Of a stretch of DNA of 64,000 nt, positions 32,880 to 44,914 are shown in pieces. Location of the stretch: contig JALMGJ010000001.1 of assembly GCA_023362775.1 (NCBI GenBank), positions 63,994,001-64,058,000 on the forward strand. Reading direction: 5' to 3'. A program made the translations under genes and the position numbers. Position 1 is the first letter of the stretch, and every line of letters starts with the position of its first letter. Source of the DNA: Charina bottae. Taxonomy: Eukaryota > Chordata > Lepidosauria > Squamata > Charinaidae. Below the pieces are notes generated by a model. That model was not told where the DNA came from. It saw nothing but the letters and a program-made list of their open reading frames with translations, and did no database searches.

Positions 32880-33480
32880 CTGTTGCAGAATATTCCATTT
32901 TAGAGTTTTTCTAAAGTTGGAATTTTTGTAAACTTTGGGGCACCTCCTTGGGCCTGCCTCTTCTTTGTGGATGGAGCCATTTTCCTTATATATGGGTAGA
33001 TACTTTAGAAAATGACTATGATAAATAATAAACATTAATAAAATTAATGTGATAACCATTCCTGTTTTTTAGCTAAAAATGCAGGTCAGTACAGACATGT
33101 ACACATCCAACAATCTTAAACAACAATGAAAATCAGAGTAGAATGATGTTGACAGTTATTTCAAATCATTTTACTGTGTGCTTTTTAGTCCCACTTCATT
33201 TGCTGGATCTCGAGGGTGGACTTTAACCCTCATCCAGTTTCTGTCCTTAAACTCAGTCAGAGGTTTTATCCTCATCACCACTCAACCCCATTTTTTAGAT
33301 TCCCGTTGAAGGCCTCCTCTCAGATCCCATATCCTTTTCCCAGTCTTCAGCCTCTTCCTACCTCCAATACCAAGCTTTACTTTCAGTAGGCCCTGGGTCA
33401 GGTTTTCTCCTGCAGCTGCTCTCCCTTAAGTTCCTGCTAGCTCCTCTTCGTCCCTTCTCCTTCTCTGAGCCTTGGGAGAA
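32880..33480. other. Non-coding DNA upstream of the LPGAT1 promoter
   Basis: No gene; pyrimidine-rich from about 33200. Confidence 0.5.
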
Positions 33481-33489
33481 CGCATGAGA

Positions 33490-35900
33490 CATGGGGCGCT
33501 GGGGCTCGTTTTTTACACCATCGATATTAATCTTTTAACACGACTTTTTAAACTCAAGACTCGCTAGTGCAAAGGCCGTGGCGCTGTCAGGTCGCCCAGC
33601 CCGTCATTCGGTCATATCCTCTTCTTGCTGCTGGTACGGTCATTCAAGCCTGAGAACAAGGGGAAGGCTGCTAAATCTCTTTGCATTTTTAATGGCTGCA
33701 ATTCCTGTTGCCGTTTCTCCGATATTCTGAGTTTGGCGTTCCCGTTAGCGGGAAGAAGGACGCGCTTTCGCTGCCTCTTCCGGGAGCGGGGAGGGGAGCT
33801 GCAAGGGAGGCGGCCTGCTGAGGCCCAGCCCGCCGGGAGTTTGGCTGACTGGCGGGCGGAGGGACGGACGAAGCCAGACTGCTAAGCTTCGGCTCGTTAG
33901 AGGGAGCTATCGGCTGGAGGGAGCGGCGCTTGCTGCAGTGAGGGTCCTGCTCCTGCCTCAGCTTCCACCTCCTCGAGAGCCAGAGAAACTGGCCGAGGAG
34001 CCGAGTTAGCCGTAAGAGAAAGAGGCGGCGACGAGGGGTCACGGCGCAGCCTCTTCGCGGCAGTCGAGGTGGGCGAGGGCCCTGGCGGCCACGGTTGCCA
34101 CCGCTATGAATCCGGCGGGCTCCACAGGAACGGCCCTGGGAGGAAAGCCGCCTGGCCGAAGGTACTAAAGTCCCCGCCCATCCTTTGCCCGCGAGCGGCG
34201 CCTCTCGAGAGGGGAGGGGAAGGGACGGGGGCGCGGGATAAGTGAGGGAGTCTTGGAACCGCCGCCGCTTCCCCGTGGCTCTTCGGGAGGTAGCCCCTCC
34301 TGGGGGAGAAGCCGGGGACAGCCCCTCGGCGCCCTTGAGAGGATCCCCCTTGCCGCCCGGGATGAGGTCGGGGCGCTTCCTTCCCATTGGCGCTCTCTTC
34401 AGATCCTCCCCTTACTCTGGGTGAGCAGCGCGGCGTGGCGGCGGCGATGGAGGGAGGAGGGCGGCTGTCGCCCTTGAGGAAGCTGCCCTGGAGCCCGAGG
34501 TTGAACTTGAAAAGGGACAGGGTCCAATGGCTGCCTTTTTGGGCTCATTTTGGGCAAAGCGGGGAGATGCCTTCGCCTGCCCAGAGGGAAGACGACCCTT
34601 TAAGGGCTTTCGTTCTAAAGGGGGGACGGCGGAGGAAGAGAGCGACCCACGAGGGTCCTGTGGAGCCTAGTCCTACGTAGGCAAGGATGCTGTTTGCGAA
34701 AGGTCCCCTATTTCGGGCTGCGGAGACACCCCGTGGGTGCCCTTGAAAGAAGCTCCCAGTCGGGAGGAGGGAGCCAGTTCAAGTCCCTGGGACAGAACCA
34801 TTTCCAACCTTTAAAGTTTATGGCCGGGTGTTACCCAGCGTGTGCTTTTTTCCCTCTAGGATCCTTTTTGTTTCCTCCGTATTGGAACAAAGGTTGAGGA
34901 TTCCCCCCGCCCCGCCGTTAGAGGACTTGAGGGGGATTCCAGTTTTTCCTTTGAATGTAAGGCGATAGTGGATTTTCGAGGAACTTCTCGTCTCCAAATA
35001 GGTGAATAGGTCACTCCCGGCGCTTTCGAAAGACCTTGAGTCATGATGCTCCCCTCTGTGGCTGTGCATCCCATGCTAGTGGCACTTGTGAAAATCTGCC
35101 CCTTCAACCTCTCCTAGAGGGAGGAAGTTAATTTTATTACGACGAGGTGAAAGTCATATCGCTTGGAGGGAGAATTTTCCCAAGAGAGCTACCCTTCCCC
35201 TTCCGTTACTTAAATAGATGCTACTGAGCACAGCGGAGTGCTACGCTTAGTTTTCCATTTGCCCGGGGGAGGAGTAGCGCTTCCCTTTCGGGCCTTTGCA
35301 AGTTCGTGCATGTCCAAAGAGGTAGAGCCTCTGTCCTAATCTGAAATCAAAAGAGAAAGATAACGCGGCGGCTGAGATTTAAGAGATCCTCCGCGTCTTT
35401 TTCCTGTCGTAGAGAGCACAGCGCTCAGACACCCCAACAGGTGCGGGAGTTGAGCTTGCTGCCCTCTTCCTCCCGGGAGGAGAAGCGGATACACCCGCCG
35501 GGTGATTCGCGGCAGAATTCAGCCTCTTCTCCTGGGAAGGCGCGCGAATCGCGATAGGCCCCGAATAGTGTGGAAACTACGTTGGGGTGAGATAAGTCCT
35601 CTGGATGGCGCCTTCCCTTGTAACGTAGCAGGCTCCGGCATTTGTGCTGCTTCAGTGTCCACTTGTCTTTTCCCCCTTAGTGAGGCGCAAAGGGAATAAA
35701 TAGGGAGTGTTCCCAGCCCATTCCGTTGGGTCCAGGCCAGCAACCTCCATGTCCATGAGACCGCCGTCATCCCGTCAGAGTTGCTGCCACTTCCTTCACC
35801 GGCAGCCACCGACCAAGGCGCCCCCCTCTGCTGCTAAAGCCGTCGGGCCCACTTCTCTGGGCCCTCCTGTTCCCCTTCCTCTGCACAGCAGAAGGTGAGT
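33490..35900 (+). promoter_or_regulatory. LPGAT1: CpG-rich promoter region and 5' non-coding exon(s) of LPGAT1
   Basis: A GC- and CpG-rich block about 1-3 kb upstream of the first coding exon, in an otherwise AT-rich setting, and so the likely start region of the gene. Good 5' splice sites on the + strand include AAG/GTGAGT at 35894/35895, followed about 1 kb later by the acceptor of exon 36891. Others, such as CGAAG/GTACTA near 34161, are weaker candidates. Exact start and leader exon boundaries cannot be fixed without RNA data. Long frames on either strand here (for example minus 33689-34387) are products of CpG-rich sequence. A two-way promoter is possible but not supported by any recognised minus-strand exon. 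Confidence 0.65.
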
Positions 35901-36890
35901 GATCCAGTGAATGGCGCTGGCTGAGCCTGGCCTGATGCCTCTGTTTTTCTTTCTTCTGTCCTCCTTCCCCAGCCTTTTAGTAGAATTCTACATACTCCAA
36001 ACAAAAGCATTGAGTTTAGTAAGTCCTACTCCTAGATAAGTGTCTTTGGGATGGAAGCTCTAGTCTTTGTTCCCCCTTTGCTACCTATTTGCCATTTAAA
36101 TTGGGTTTCTGGTGCTTCCTGCTGTATTTTTATATTTTTATTTCACTGTTTCCTTCTTGTAATTTAAGAGTTGAGGTAATTTTAATTCTGTTAATGGCTT
36201 TGCCATTTTTAAAATCATTTAGATAAGCATTTCTATACTGCCTCACTTTAAAAGAAATCTCAAACCATGTACTAAAAAGCATAGTCTTCATGTTTTCATT
36301 TTTTTCTCTTCACGTACATTTCCTCTTGCAAAGTAAAGGGGAGTTAAATATCTCTGATCTTAATGTGTAAACCATGATGATAACAATTATTTTATGAGGA
36401 AAAAGCAAGGGGAATTCTTTTTCTCAAAAGATCTGCCCTTTGTATACCATGATTATGTCTTCTGTCTTACAACATAGAATGTACATGTCTTTTGTATGCC
36501 TGCTGTGATCTTAAGACATTGAAAATGATGATTTATGTAATATACAATTATCGGGAGTAATCAAAATATTTTTGTAAAAACACAAACCCTAGGGCCATGA
36601 GGAAAAGTTTGGTAAGATTTCTTCTAGCTCTTGTGAATGTAACAACAATAAAGACAAGTAATTCTCATTGGTAGCCTGTAGTGAATTTTTTATTATGGTT
36701 TTTAAAAAAGATCTGAGAACAATACTTTGTGTAACAATCTAGAAAATTCAGGAAAAACATATGAAAATACTGGCAAAGTATATTACTATATCTTTAAATG
36801 AATTTTTTTTAATCAGGAAGGGTTTTTTTTTTTAAAAGCAGGAAGTTGTGTACTTGATGCTGAGTAATTTTTCTCTTTCTTATCCTGTAG
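35901..36890 (+). other. LPGAT1 5' intron
   Basis: AT-rich, no repeats of note; ends in a pyrimidine-rich tract and CTGTAG at 36885-36890. Confidence 0.65.
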
Positions 36891-37158
36891 GAAAAGACTA
36901 CAGATTTCTGTGTGAAGAGAATGGCTATAACTCTGGAGAAGGCCCAAAGGGCAGGATATATATTTCTGAAGGCACTGTTAAGATTTAGCTTCATGGTTGC
37001 TAATAACCTTGTTGCTATTCCGTCCTATGTTCTGTACTTAATAGTACTGCAACCTCTTCGATTGTTGGATAGTAAATTGTTTTGGTATATCGAAGGAGTA
37101 TTATTTAAATGGCTTTTAGCCATGGTGGCATCCTGGGGCTGGTGGGCAGGATATACAG
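36891..37158 (+). CDS. LPGAT1: LPGAT1, first coding exon
   Basis: Exon from the acceptor TCCTGTAG/GAAAAG to the donor ACAG/GTAAGA. The ATG at 36921 opens MAITLEKAQRAGY, matching the known LPGAT1 start; the 30 bases before it are leader. It encodes residues 1-79 plus one base of codon 80: a hydrophobic, membrane-embedded segment (about residues 20-50, FMVANNLVAIPSYVLYLIVL) and the conserved FWYIEG and VASWGWWAGYT blocks. LPGAT1 is an endoplasmic-reticulum acyltransferase of the AGPAT/PlsC family, first described as acting on lysophosphatidylglycerol and later on other lysophospholipids, including lysophosphatidylethanolamine. The product name rests on family recognition. Confidence 0.95.
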
Positions 37159-38121
37159 GTAAGAACGTTTTCTTAACTTGAAATAAAATGCTTATATATA
37201 CAATAAATCACTGGCATTGATTACATGACACACTCAACCACATTTTAGGTTAACATGTTATGTGAACCCTGTCCATGCTGTTAGCATGGTTTACTTTGCA
37301 AACCACAAATTTTGGTAATTGAATAAACCATAGTTCAGTTAAGGGTGTTGTGCAAACAGAGCAACTATGTTTAAACATTATATGAATGTATTCCTCTTAA
37401 AATATTTGCATGTGTTCTTTCACAGATATAGAAAATGCTTATATAGTATTACAAATTAGGTTGCCATCTTATTCACATTATAGTATTTTAAACAAGGTAC
37501 AATAATATATACATGGCAGCTAAAAAATCCAGTACCAAAACTGATTCTCCAACAGAAAATATATATTAGACTATATATAATTGAGTTCTTAAATTCATTT
37601 AGTCCACTCTTGCCTCAGAGGCATTCTTAGACATAAATGTTTTTATTTGCTATTTTTAAAAAAAGGAAGTTGATTTCTTTGAAGAGAAAAAAAGCTGTAT
37701 TGAACTCAGAGGGATTTATTTGCAAGCAAATATATATTTGTGGTGGTAAAATGTGTTTTTTACAAGGAAGCCAGGAGAATTGGTGACTGTGTTATGCCCA
37801 ACTGTGACATCCAGTTGTGAGAACTGAGTTACTTCAAGGTAAAAAATCAAAGTCTAGTTTTTTGTTCCCATCAACATTTCTCCAAAATGCAACACTTGTT
37901 TTTCAGTGGATTGAATGATGAAGATTTGCCTATATGGGGAGGTACATTCATTGTTTGCGGTGAAGAGCAGGTTATATTTATTCTGCATTCTATCCTAGAT
38001 GCTATTTTTTGGTTGCATTTAAATGTATGAATTCTTATACAGCTTGGATTCATTCAGCACACTAAACCAAAAGGTGGTTTGCTTGTACTTGTAGCCTAGC
38101 ATGTTGTACAAAATCAGCTAT

Positions 38122-38173
38122 GGAGTCCTTGGTGCTCTCTGAGCCTTGTTTTCTTGCAGACGTTTCATTAAAG
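38122..38173 (-). mobile_element. 52-bp Penelope-like 3' stub
   Basis: The same 3' end as at 28543, cut just past GAAACGTC. It lies between two copies of tcagctat (38114-38121, 38174-38181), consistent with a very short insertion. Confidence 0.7.
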
Positions 38174-38439
38174 TCAGCTATAGTGATTTGTCAACTATGG
38201 TGTATGAGCTGTGTGGATTCAACCAGTTGTGGTTTGTTCAATAAATAATGGTTAAACGTGATTTACTGGTATATGAAATCAGCCATACTGAATGCTCAAA
38301 TCTAATAAATGTTAATATGTTTCAATAATGACCGTTGCAGATAGTGTGTGAAAATGTTTCTGTGAATGTCACCCTTTACCACTTCACTTCATCGTTTTAT
38401 TGTCATATTCATCCAGATAGTGTTGATATCCAAAGTGAT

Positions 38440-39224
38440 GACTTAGATAATTACAGGAAAGTGTACTCGGAATTGGAAGAGACCCTTTAAGCCATGAAGG
38501 CCATTTCTATGTTCAAAGCAAGAATCCACATGGAAACATCAGTGATAAATTGGTTGAACACATCCAGCTTTGGCTGAACTCATCCACTGTTGGGGGAACC
38601 CAGCATCTCTTTGAATAATTGGTTCTACTGTGAAACTGCTCTTACTGTTAGGATTTTTTTCCTAACATTCAGCTGGAATTCGTCTTCTTGTAACTTAAAT
38701 TCATCGTTCTGTATCTTCTGTTTGAGTTGACAGAGAACAGATCTTAATGTTCTGTATTGGTATCCTTTCCGGTGCTTAGAATAATTTTCTCATATCCTCT
38801 CTCACTTGTCGTCTTATGGCAAAATATACCCAATTCCTTCAGTCTGTCCTCATAGAACTTAGTTTCTAGTCTCATGATCATCCTCATTGCCATTTTTTGA
38901 ATTTGATCCAGTTTGGCTAACTCTATAAAGTATGATGACTGGAGGTGACAGAGTTCTGGTGAGATCTAATAAGTAGGACTGATGTGGAATTATTGCTGCT
39001 TATGACTTGGAAGCCATAATTCTGTTGATGCAGCCTAAAATTACATTTGCCTTTTTTGCAGCCACATCATACTGGTGATTCATTATTCACTTCTAATCAG
39101 TCACTATTCCAAGGTCATTTTCACAGATATTCATCTGGACATGTAATAAGTATTCTCTGCCTCCTGATCTAAGCCTGAAATAAAAATATTTAAAAGTTTG
39201 GGGTCCAGGACCAAATTCTATGGT
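38440..39224 (-). mobile_element. CR1-type LINE 3' part, old
   Basis: On the minus strand the sequence matches the familiar amniote CR1 layout; on the + strand the marker blocks are TGTAACTTAAATTCATC, CTCATAGAACTTAGTTTC, and TTGATGCAGCCTAAAATTA (39017-39035). The BovB is inserted at its left-hand side end; CR1-like sequence appears to go on after 41951. Confidence 0.65.
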
Positions 39225-39236
39225 ATTTCACTTGGT

Positions 39237-41939
39237 GGTGGTTGTTCAGTCGTTAAGTCATGTCCGACTCTTCGTGACCCCATGGACCATAGCACGCCAG
39301 GCCTTCCTGTCCTCCACTGCCTCCCGGAGTTTACTCAAATTCATGTTCATTACATCGGTGATGCTATCTAACCATCTCATCCTCTGCCGTCCCCTTCTCC
39401 TTTTGCCTTCAGTCTTTCCCAGCATCAGGGTCTTTTCCAGTGAGTCTTCTCTTCGCATTAGGTGGCCAAAGTATTTGAGCTTCAGCTTCAGCATCTGTCC
39501 TTCCAATGAGCAGTCAGGGTTGATTTCCTTTAGGATTGACTGATTTGACCTTGCAGTCCAAGGGTCTCTCAAGAGTCTTCTCCAGCACCACAGTTCGAAA
39601 GCATCAATTCTTCGGCGCTCAGCCTTCCTTATGGTCCAACTCTCACAGCCATACATTACTACTGGAAAAACCATAGCTTTAACTATACGGACCTTTGTCG
39701 GCAAGGTGATGTCTCTGCTTTTTAATATGCTGTCTAAGTTTGCCATAGCTTTCCTCCCAAGGAGCAAGTGTCTTTTAATTTCATGGCTGCAGTCACCGTC
39801 TGCAGTGATCTTGGAGCCCTAGAAAATAATCTGTCAGTGCTTCCATTTCTTCCTCTTCTGTTTGCCAGGAAGTGATGGGACCAGATGCCATGATCTGGGT
39901 TTTTTAATGTTGAGCTTCAAGCCAGCTTTTGCACTCTCCTCTTTCACCCTCATCAAGAGGCTCTTTAGTTCCTCTTTACTTTCTGCCATTAGGGTGATAT
40001 CGTCTGCATATCTGAGGTTGTTGATATTTCTCCCGGCAATCTTAACTCCGGCTTGTGATTCATCCAGCCTGGCATTTCTCATGATGTACTCTGCATATAA
40101 GTTAAATAAGCAGGGTGACAATATACAGCCTTGTCGTACTCCTTTCCCAATTTTGAACCAATCGGTTGTTCCATGTCCAGTTCTAACTGTTGCTTCTTGA
40201 CCCGCATACAGGTTTCTCAGGAGACAGGTGAGGTAGTCTGGTACTCCCATCTCTTTAAGAATTTGCCACAGTTTGTTGTGATCCACACAATCAAAGGCTT
40301 TAGCGTAGTCAATGAAGCAGAAGTAGATGTTTTTCTGGAACTCTCTTGCTTTTTCCATGATCCAGCGAATGTTGGCAATCTGATCTCTTGTTCCTCTGCC
40401 TCTTCGAAACCCAGCTTGCACTTCTGGTAGTTCTCGGTTCACATACTGCTGAAGCTAGCTTGTAGGATTTTGAGCATAACCTTGCTAGCATGTGAAATGA
40501 GCGCAATTGTACGGTAGTTTGAACATTCTTTGGCATTGCCCTTCTTTGGAATTGGAACGTAAACTGACCTTTTCCAATCCTGTGGCCACTGTTGAGTTTT
40601 CCAAATTTGTTGGCATATTGAGTGCAGCACTTTAACAGCATCATCTTTTAGGATTTTAAATAGCTCAGCTGGGATACTGTCTTCTCCGCTAGCTTTGTTG
40701 TTAGTAATGCTTCCTAAGGCCCACTTGACTTCATTCTCTAGGATGTCCGGCCCAAGGTCAGTGACCACACCATCGTGGATATCAGGGACATTAAGATCGA
40801 TCTTGTATAGTTCTTCTGTGTATTCTTGCCACCTCTTCTTAATCTCTTTTTGAGAGATTTTTTTTGAAGGGATCTCTAGTCTTCCCCATTCTATTGTTTT
40901 CCTCAATTTCTTAGCATTGTTCATTTAAGAAGGCCGCCTTATCTCTCCTTGCTATTCTCTGGAAATCTGCATTCAGTTGGTTATATCTTTCATTTTCTCC
41001 CTTGCCTTTTGCTTGCTTTCTTTCCTCAGCTATTTGTAAAGCCTCATCGGACAGCCACTTTGCTTTCTTGCATTTCTTTTTCTTTGGGATGGTTTTAGTT
41101 GCTGCCTCCTGTACAGTGTTACGAACCTCCATCCATAGTTCTTCAGGCACTCTGTCTACCAGATCTAATCCTTTAAATCTATTCCTCACCTCCACTGTAT
41201 ATTCATAAGGGATATGATTTAGGTCATACCTGAATGGTCTAGTGGTTTTCCCTACATTCTTCAATTTAAGCCTAAATTTTGCGATAAGAAGCTCATGATC
41301 TGAGCCACAGTCAGCTCCAGGTCTTGTTGTTGCTGATTGTATAGAGCTTCTCCATCTTTGGCTGCAAAGTACATAATCAATCTGATTTCGGTATTGACCA
41401 TCTGGTGATGTCCATGTGTAGAGTCATCTCTTGTGTTGTTTGAAAAGCGTGTTGTTTGAACACGCTCTGACCAGTGTGTTCTCTTGACAAAACTCTATTA
41501 GCCTTTGCCCTGCTTCATTTTGTACTCCAAGGCCAAACTTGCCTGTTATTCCGGTTATTACTTGACTTCCTACTTTAGCATTCCAGTCCCCTATGATGAA
41601 AAGGACATCTTTTTTTGGTGTTAGTTCTAGAAGGTGTTGTAGGTCTTCATAAAACTGGTCAACTTCAGCTTCTTCGGCATCAGTGGTTGGAGCATAGACA
41701 TGGATTACTGTGATGTTGAATGGTTTGCCTTGGATTCGAACTGATATCATTCTGTCGTTTTTGAGGTTGTACCCCAGTACTGCCTTTCCCACTCTTTTAT
41801 TGACTATGAGAGCTACTCCATTCCTTCTAAGGGATTCTTGCCCACAGTAGTATATATAATGGTCACCTGAATTAAATTCGCCCATTCCTGTCCATTTTAT
41901 ACTTTCACTTTATTTTACATTTTACTTTATTCATTTTAC
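39237..41939 (-). mobile_element. BovB (RTE) LINE, 2.7 kb, with 12-bp target duplication
   Basis: Non-LTR retrotransposon on the minus strand, flanked by atttcacttggt at 39225-39236 and 41940-41951. Endonuclease part: minus 41424-41885 (NVTVIHVYAPT-like, IGDWNAKVG). Reverse transcriptase in pieces: 40911-41264, 40439-40924 (NNKASGEDSIPAELFK, and a decayed PKKGNAKECSNYRTIALIS), 39834-40442 (FIDYAKAFDCVDHNKLW, GVRQGCILSPCLFNLY, LRYADDITLMAES), and 39258-39767 (the C-terminal region with SRDITLPTKV, VVMYGCESW and FELWCWRRLL). A few frameshifts separate these. The 3' end reads GAGTCGGACATGACTTAACG. BovB is known in squamates and ruminants and spread between them by horizontal transfer. Confidence 0.92.
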
Positions 41940-42755
41940 ATTTCACTTGGTACCTCACTTTTGGGGCCAGCTCTATATCCATGTAATTGTCATGCCATCC
42001 TGGCCATATTTAATTAATCACCTTGATAGTTACTTGTGTATGTTTGTGAATTATATGCACATGCACATAATCAACTTAGGTCAGTTCATGATCAGTGGCA
42101 TGGATGCTACATGAAATTGATCTATACAACTCTTGTTAGTAAGTAATTGATAAAGAGAAATTCCTGTGTGGTTGTAGCATTGTCAACACATCATTGCAAT
42201 TGGCATGATCTGAAGGTAATAGTTCTGCATGCTTAAAACAACTAATTCTTAAAGAAGAGGCTATGCTTAAAATATTTGAAGGGAAGTACATAACTCTTAG
42301 CTCTATAACTCTGTACATGTTTTAAATATGTACTATTTTCTCTCTGGACATTTTAAGATAGAAAGTTGTATGTTGGTGGTGTTTCTCATCTTAGAATTTT
42401 GGGCTAATACATACATAATATAGGGACTTATATGCAGCCTCTATGAACTCCAGCAGCGTAACTACTGAAAATCAGCGTTGCCATTTAAGACAGAAAGCAC
42501 ACAAAACGTATTGTGTAAGCCTAAAATGTGGCTGTGCTATTTTCAAAGCAATTAAGTACAGTATAGCTCATGCCACCAAAAAGTTGCCCAAGTTTGGTCT
42601 GATAAGAGTTATCAGAAAAAGTTAATAATTAAACATGACTTTTTATAGTACTGTATTGTATAAGGCAATCTGCAAGTTTCAGCATCAAATTAGTTTGCTG
42701 TTCTATAAATTAATTTGTAGAGGTTTGGCAGGTTTATATATGTGTAACACTAATA

Positions 42756-44875
42756 CAGGTCGTCTTCACTTAATGACCACAGTTGAGCCCAGATTTTTGG
42801 TTGTAAGTCATAATGGTTGTTAAGTGAGTCAAGACTTGTTTTTACGACCTTTTTTTACTGCGGTTGTTAAGTGAGTCACAGCGGTCATTAAGTGATTCAA
42901 GATCGGGTCTTGTGGTTTCCTTCAGTTAAGCGAACGGCGCAGTTGTTAAGCGACCAGGAGTTACTTTGCAGTACGGTGGGGGGCCGAGTATGATAGTCAT
43001 ATGTTTTCCACCAAAACATGACTATGGAAATGTTTCTGTTCCTACAGTAGTAGTATTCTCAGTTAATATTACTGTTATTTTCAACTAATATTACTGGTTG
43101 ATTATTAAAAACTTTTACTGTAAGGACTTCATTAGAATCTTTGTTCTACAGTACAGTAGAACAAAGGTACTGGGTTTAAAGGTACTATACAGTACTGTAA
43201 CTCTTTTTCCTGCTGTAGTAAACTCTGCAGCTTTTGTTACTGTACAGTACTGTATATAAATCTGATTTTTATAAAACAACTGTTTTAAAAACAGTAAACC
43301 AGCATTCAGTATTGTTAAATATAATTAAAAATTAGACAGGCAGAGGATGGAACATGCATGGCACCATACAAATCTCTAAGTTAAACAAAAACAGAGAAAA
43401 AATTAAAGGCAAGCATAGAGACCAAATTGCCAATATCTGCTGGATAATGGAGAAAGCCAGGGAATTTCAGAAAAACATCTATTTCTGTTTTATTGACTAT
43501 TCTAAAGCCTTTCACTGTGTGGATCATAACAAATTGTGGCAAGTTCTTGGTGGTATGGGGATACCAAGTCATCTTGTCTGCCTCCTGAGGAATCTGTATA
43601 ACGACCAAGTAGCAACGGTAAGAACAGAGCATGGAACAACGGACTGGTTTAAGATTGGGAAAGGAGTACGGCAGGGTTGTATACTCTCACCCTACCTATT
43701 CAACCTGTACGCAGAACACATCATGCGACGTGCTGGGCTTGAGGAATCCAAGGCTGGAGTTAAAATCGCTGGAAGAAACATTAACAATCTCAGATATGCA
43801 GATGATACCACTTTGATGGCTGAAAGCGAGGAGGAGTTGAGGAGCCTTATGACGAAGGTGAAAGAAGAAAGTGCAAAAGCTGGGTTGCAGTTAAACCTCA
43901 AAAAAACCAAGATTATGGCAACCAGCTTGATTGATAACTGGCAAATAGATGGAGAAAAAGTGGAGGCAGTGACAGACTTTGTATTTCTAGGCGCAAAGAT
44001 TACTGCAGATGCTGACTGCAGCCAGGAAATCAGAAGACGTCTACTTCTTGGGAGGAGAGCAATGGCAAATCTTGATAAAAAAGTTAAGAGCAGAGACATC
44101 ACACTGACAACAAAGGTTAAAGCAATGGTATTCCCTGTAGTAACCTATGGCTGCGAGAGCTGGACCATAAGGAAGGCTGAGCGAAGGAAGATAGATGCTT
44201 TTGAACTGTGGTGTTGGAGGAAAATTCTGAGAGTGCCTTGGACTGCAAGAAGATCAAACCAGTCCATACTCCAGGAAATAAAGCCAGACTGCTCACTTGA
44301 GGGAATGATATTAAAGGCAAAACTGAAGTACTTTGGCCACATAATGAGAAGACAGGATACCCTGGAGAAGAAGCTGATGCTAGGGAAAGTGGAAGGCAAA
44401 AGGAAGAGGGGCCGACCAAGGGCCAGATGGATGGATGGTATTCTGGAGGTGATGGACTCAACCATGGGGGAGCTGGGGATGGTGACGGCCGACAGGAAGC
44501 TCTGGCGTGGGCTGGTCCATGAGGTCACGAGGAGTCGGAGACAACTGAACGAATAAACAACAAAAAACATACAGTACTGTATGGAAAAAATACTTACCTT
44601 TCCTGTACAGTAAGGCACATAGAAGGCTCCCTCTGCCGGCTTCTAAATCACTGGAAGTAGTACGACCACGTAAGCCTGGAGGACTTCCTGGTACCAAAGG
44701 GCAGTCATGTGACCCAAAATGGCCACTGCTTCCGGGATGGCCAAATCCAGGTCACATGATCGCGGAGGCCTTGTGAGAGTCGTAATTTCGGGCCCCAGTC
44801 GGAAATCTACTTTTGGGGTACCATCGTAACTTCGAATGGCCTTTAAGCAGCCGGTCGGTAAGTGAAGACTACTTA
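42756..44875. mobile_element. Tigger/mariner-like DNA transposon split by an RTE
   Basis: Left end CAGGTCGTCTTCACTTAATG at 42756 and right end in inverse CGGTAAGTGAAGACTACTTA to 44875, each next to TA (42754-42755; 44876-44877). Many TTAAGTGA(G/T)TC subterminal motifs are found in the left 200 bases and a matching block CGTAACTTCGAATGGCC at the right. The centre (about 43340-44565) is an RTE insertion. No transposase is seen. Confidence 0.7.
43354..44556 (+). CDS. RTE (BovB-related) reverse transcriptase, 400 residues open, 5'-truncated
   Basis: C-terminal two thirds of an RTE reverse transcriptase: CFIDYSKAFHCVDHNKLW, GVRQGCILSPYLFNLYAE, NNLRYADDTTLMAESE (catalytic YADD), LQLNLKKTKIMATS, FVFLGAKITADADCSQEI, SRDITLTTKV, VVTYGCESWTIRKAERR and FELWCWRKILRVPW. 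The frame has no stop from 43354 to TAA at 44554-44556. The 3' end GGAGTCGGAGACAACTGAAC then AATAAACAACAAAAAA follows. It differs in its last 40 residues from the 39237 BovB (MGELGMVTADRKLWRGLVHE), so it is another subfamily. The N-terminal half and the endonuclease are missing. Confidence 0.88.
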   Translation: MHGTIQISKLNKNREKIKGKHRDQIANICWIMEKAREFQKNIYFCFIDYSKAFHCVDHNKLWQVLGGMGIPSHLVCLLRNLYNDQVATVRTEHGTTDWFKIGKGVRQGCILSPYLFNLYAEHIMRRAGLEESKAGVKIAGRNINNLRYADDTTLMAESEEELRSLMTKVKEESAKAGLQLNLKKTKIMATSLIDNWQIDGEKVEAVTDFVFLGAKITADADCSQEIRRRLLLGRRAMANLDKKVKSRDITLTTKVKAMVFPVVTYGCESWTIRKAERRKIDAFELWCWRKILRVPWTARRSNQSILQEIKPDCSLEGMILKAKLKYFGHIMRRQDTLEKKLMLGKVEGKRKRGRPRARWMDGILEVMDSTMGELGMVTADRKLWRGLVHEVTRSRRQLNE

Positions 44876-44914
44876 TAAGACTGTTAACCAATCTATCCTA
44901 AATATTCAGTCATA

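Noticed and set aside
34097..34160. ATG at 34106 (MNPAGSTGT...) as an alternative LPGAT1 start
   Set aside because: Joining the nearby donor to exon 36891 gives a stop a few codons after the junction, so it would be at most an upstream frame.
33689..34387. 232-codon minus-strand frame in the CpG island upstream of LPGAT1
   Set aside because: Composition (R, P, S, G rich) and lack of any domain fit a chance frame in CpG-rich DNA; no splice or start context supports it.
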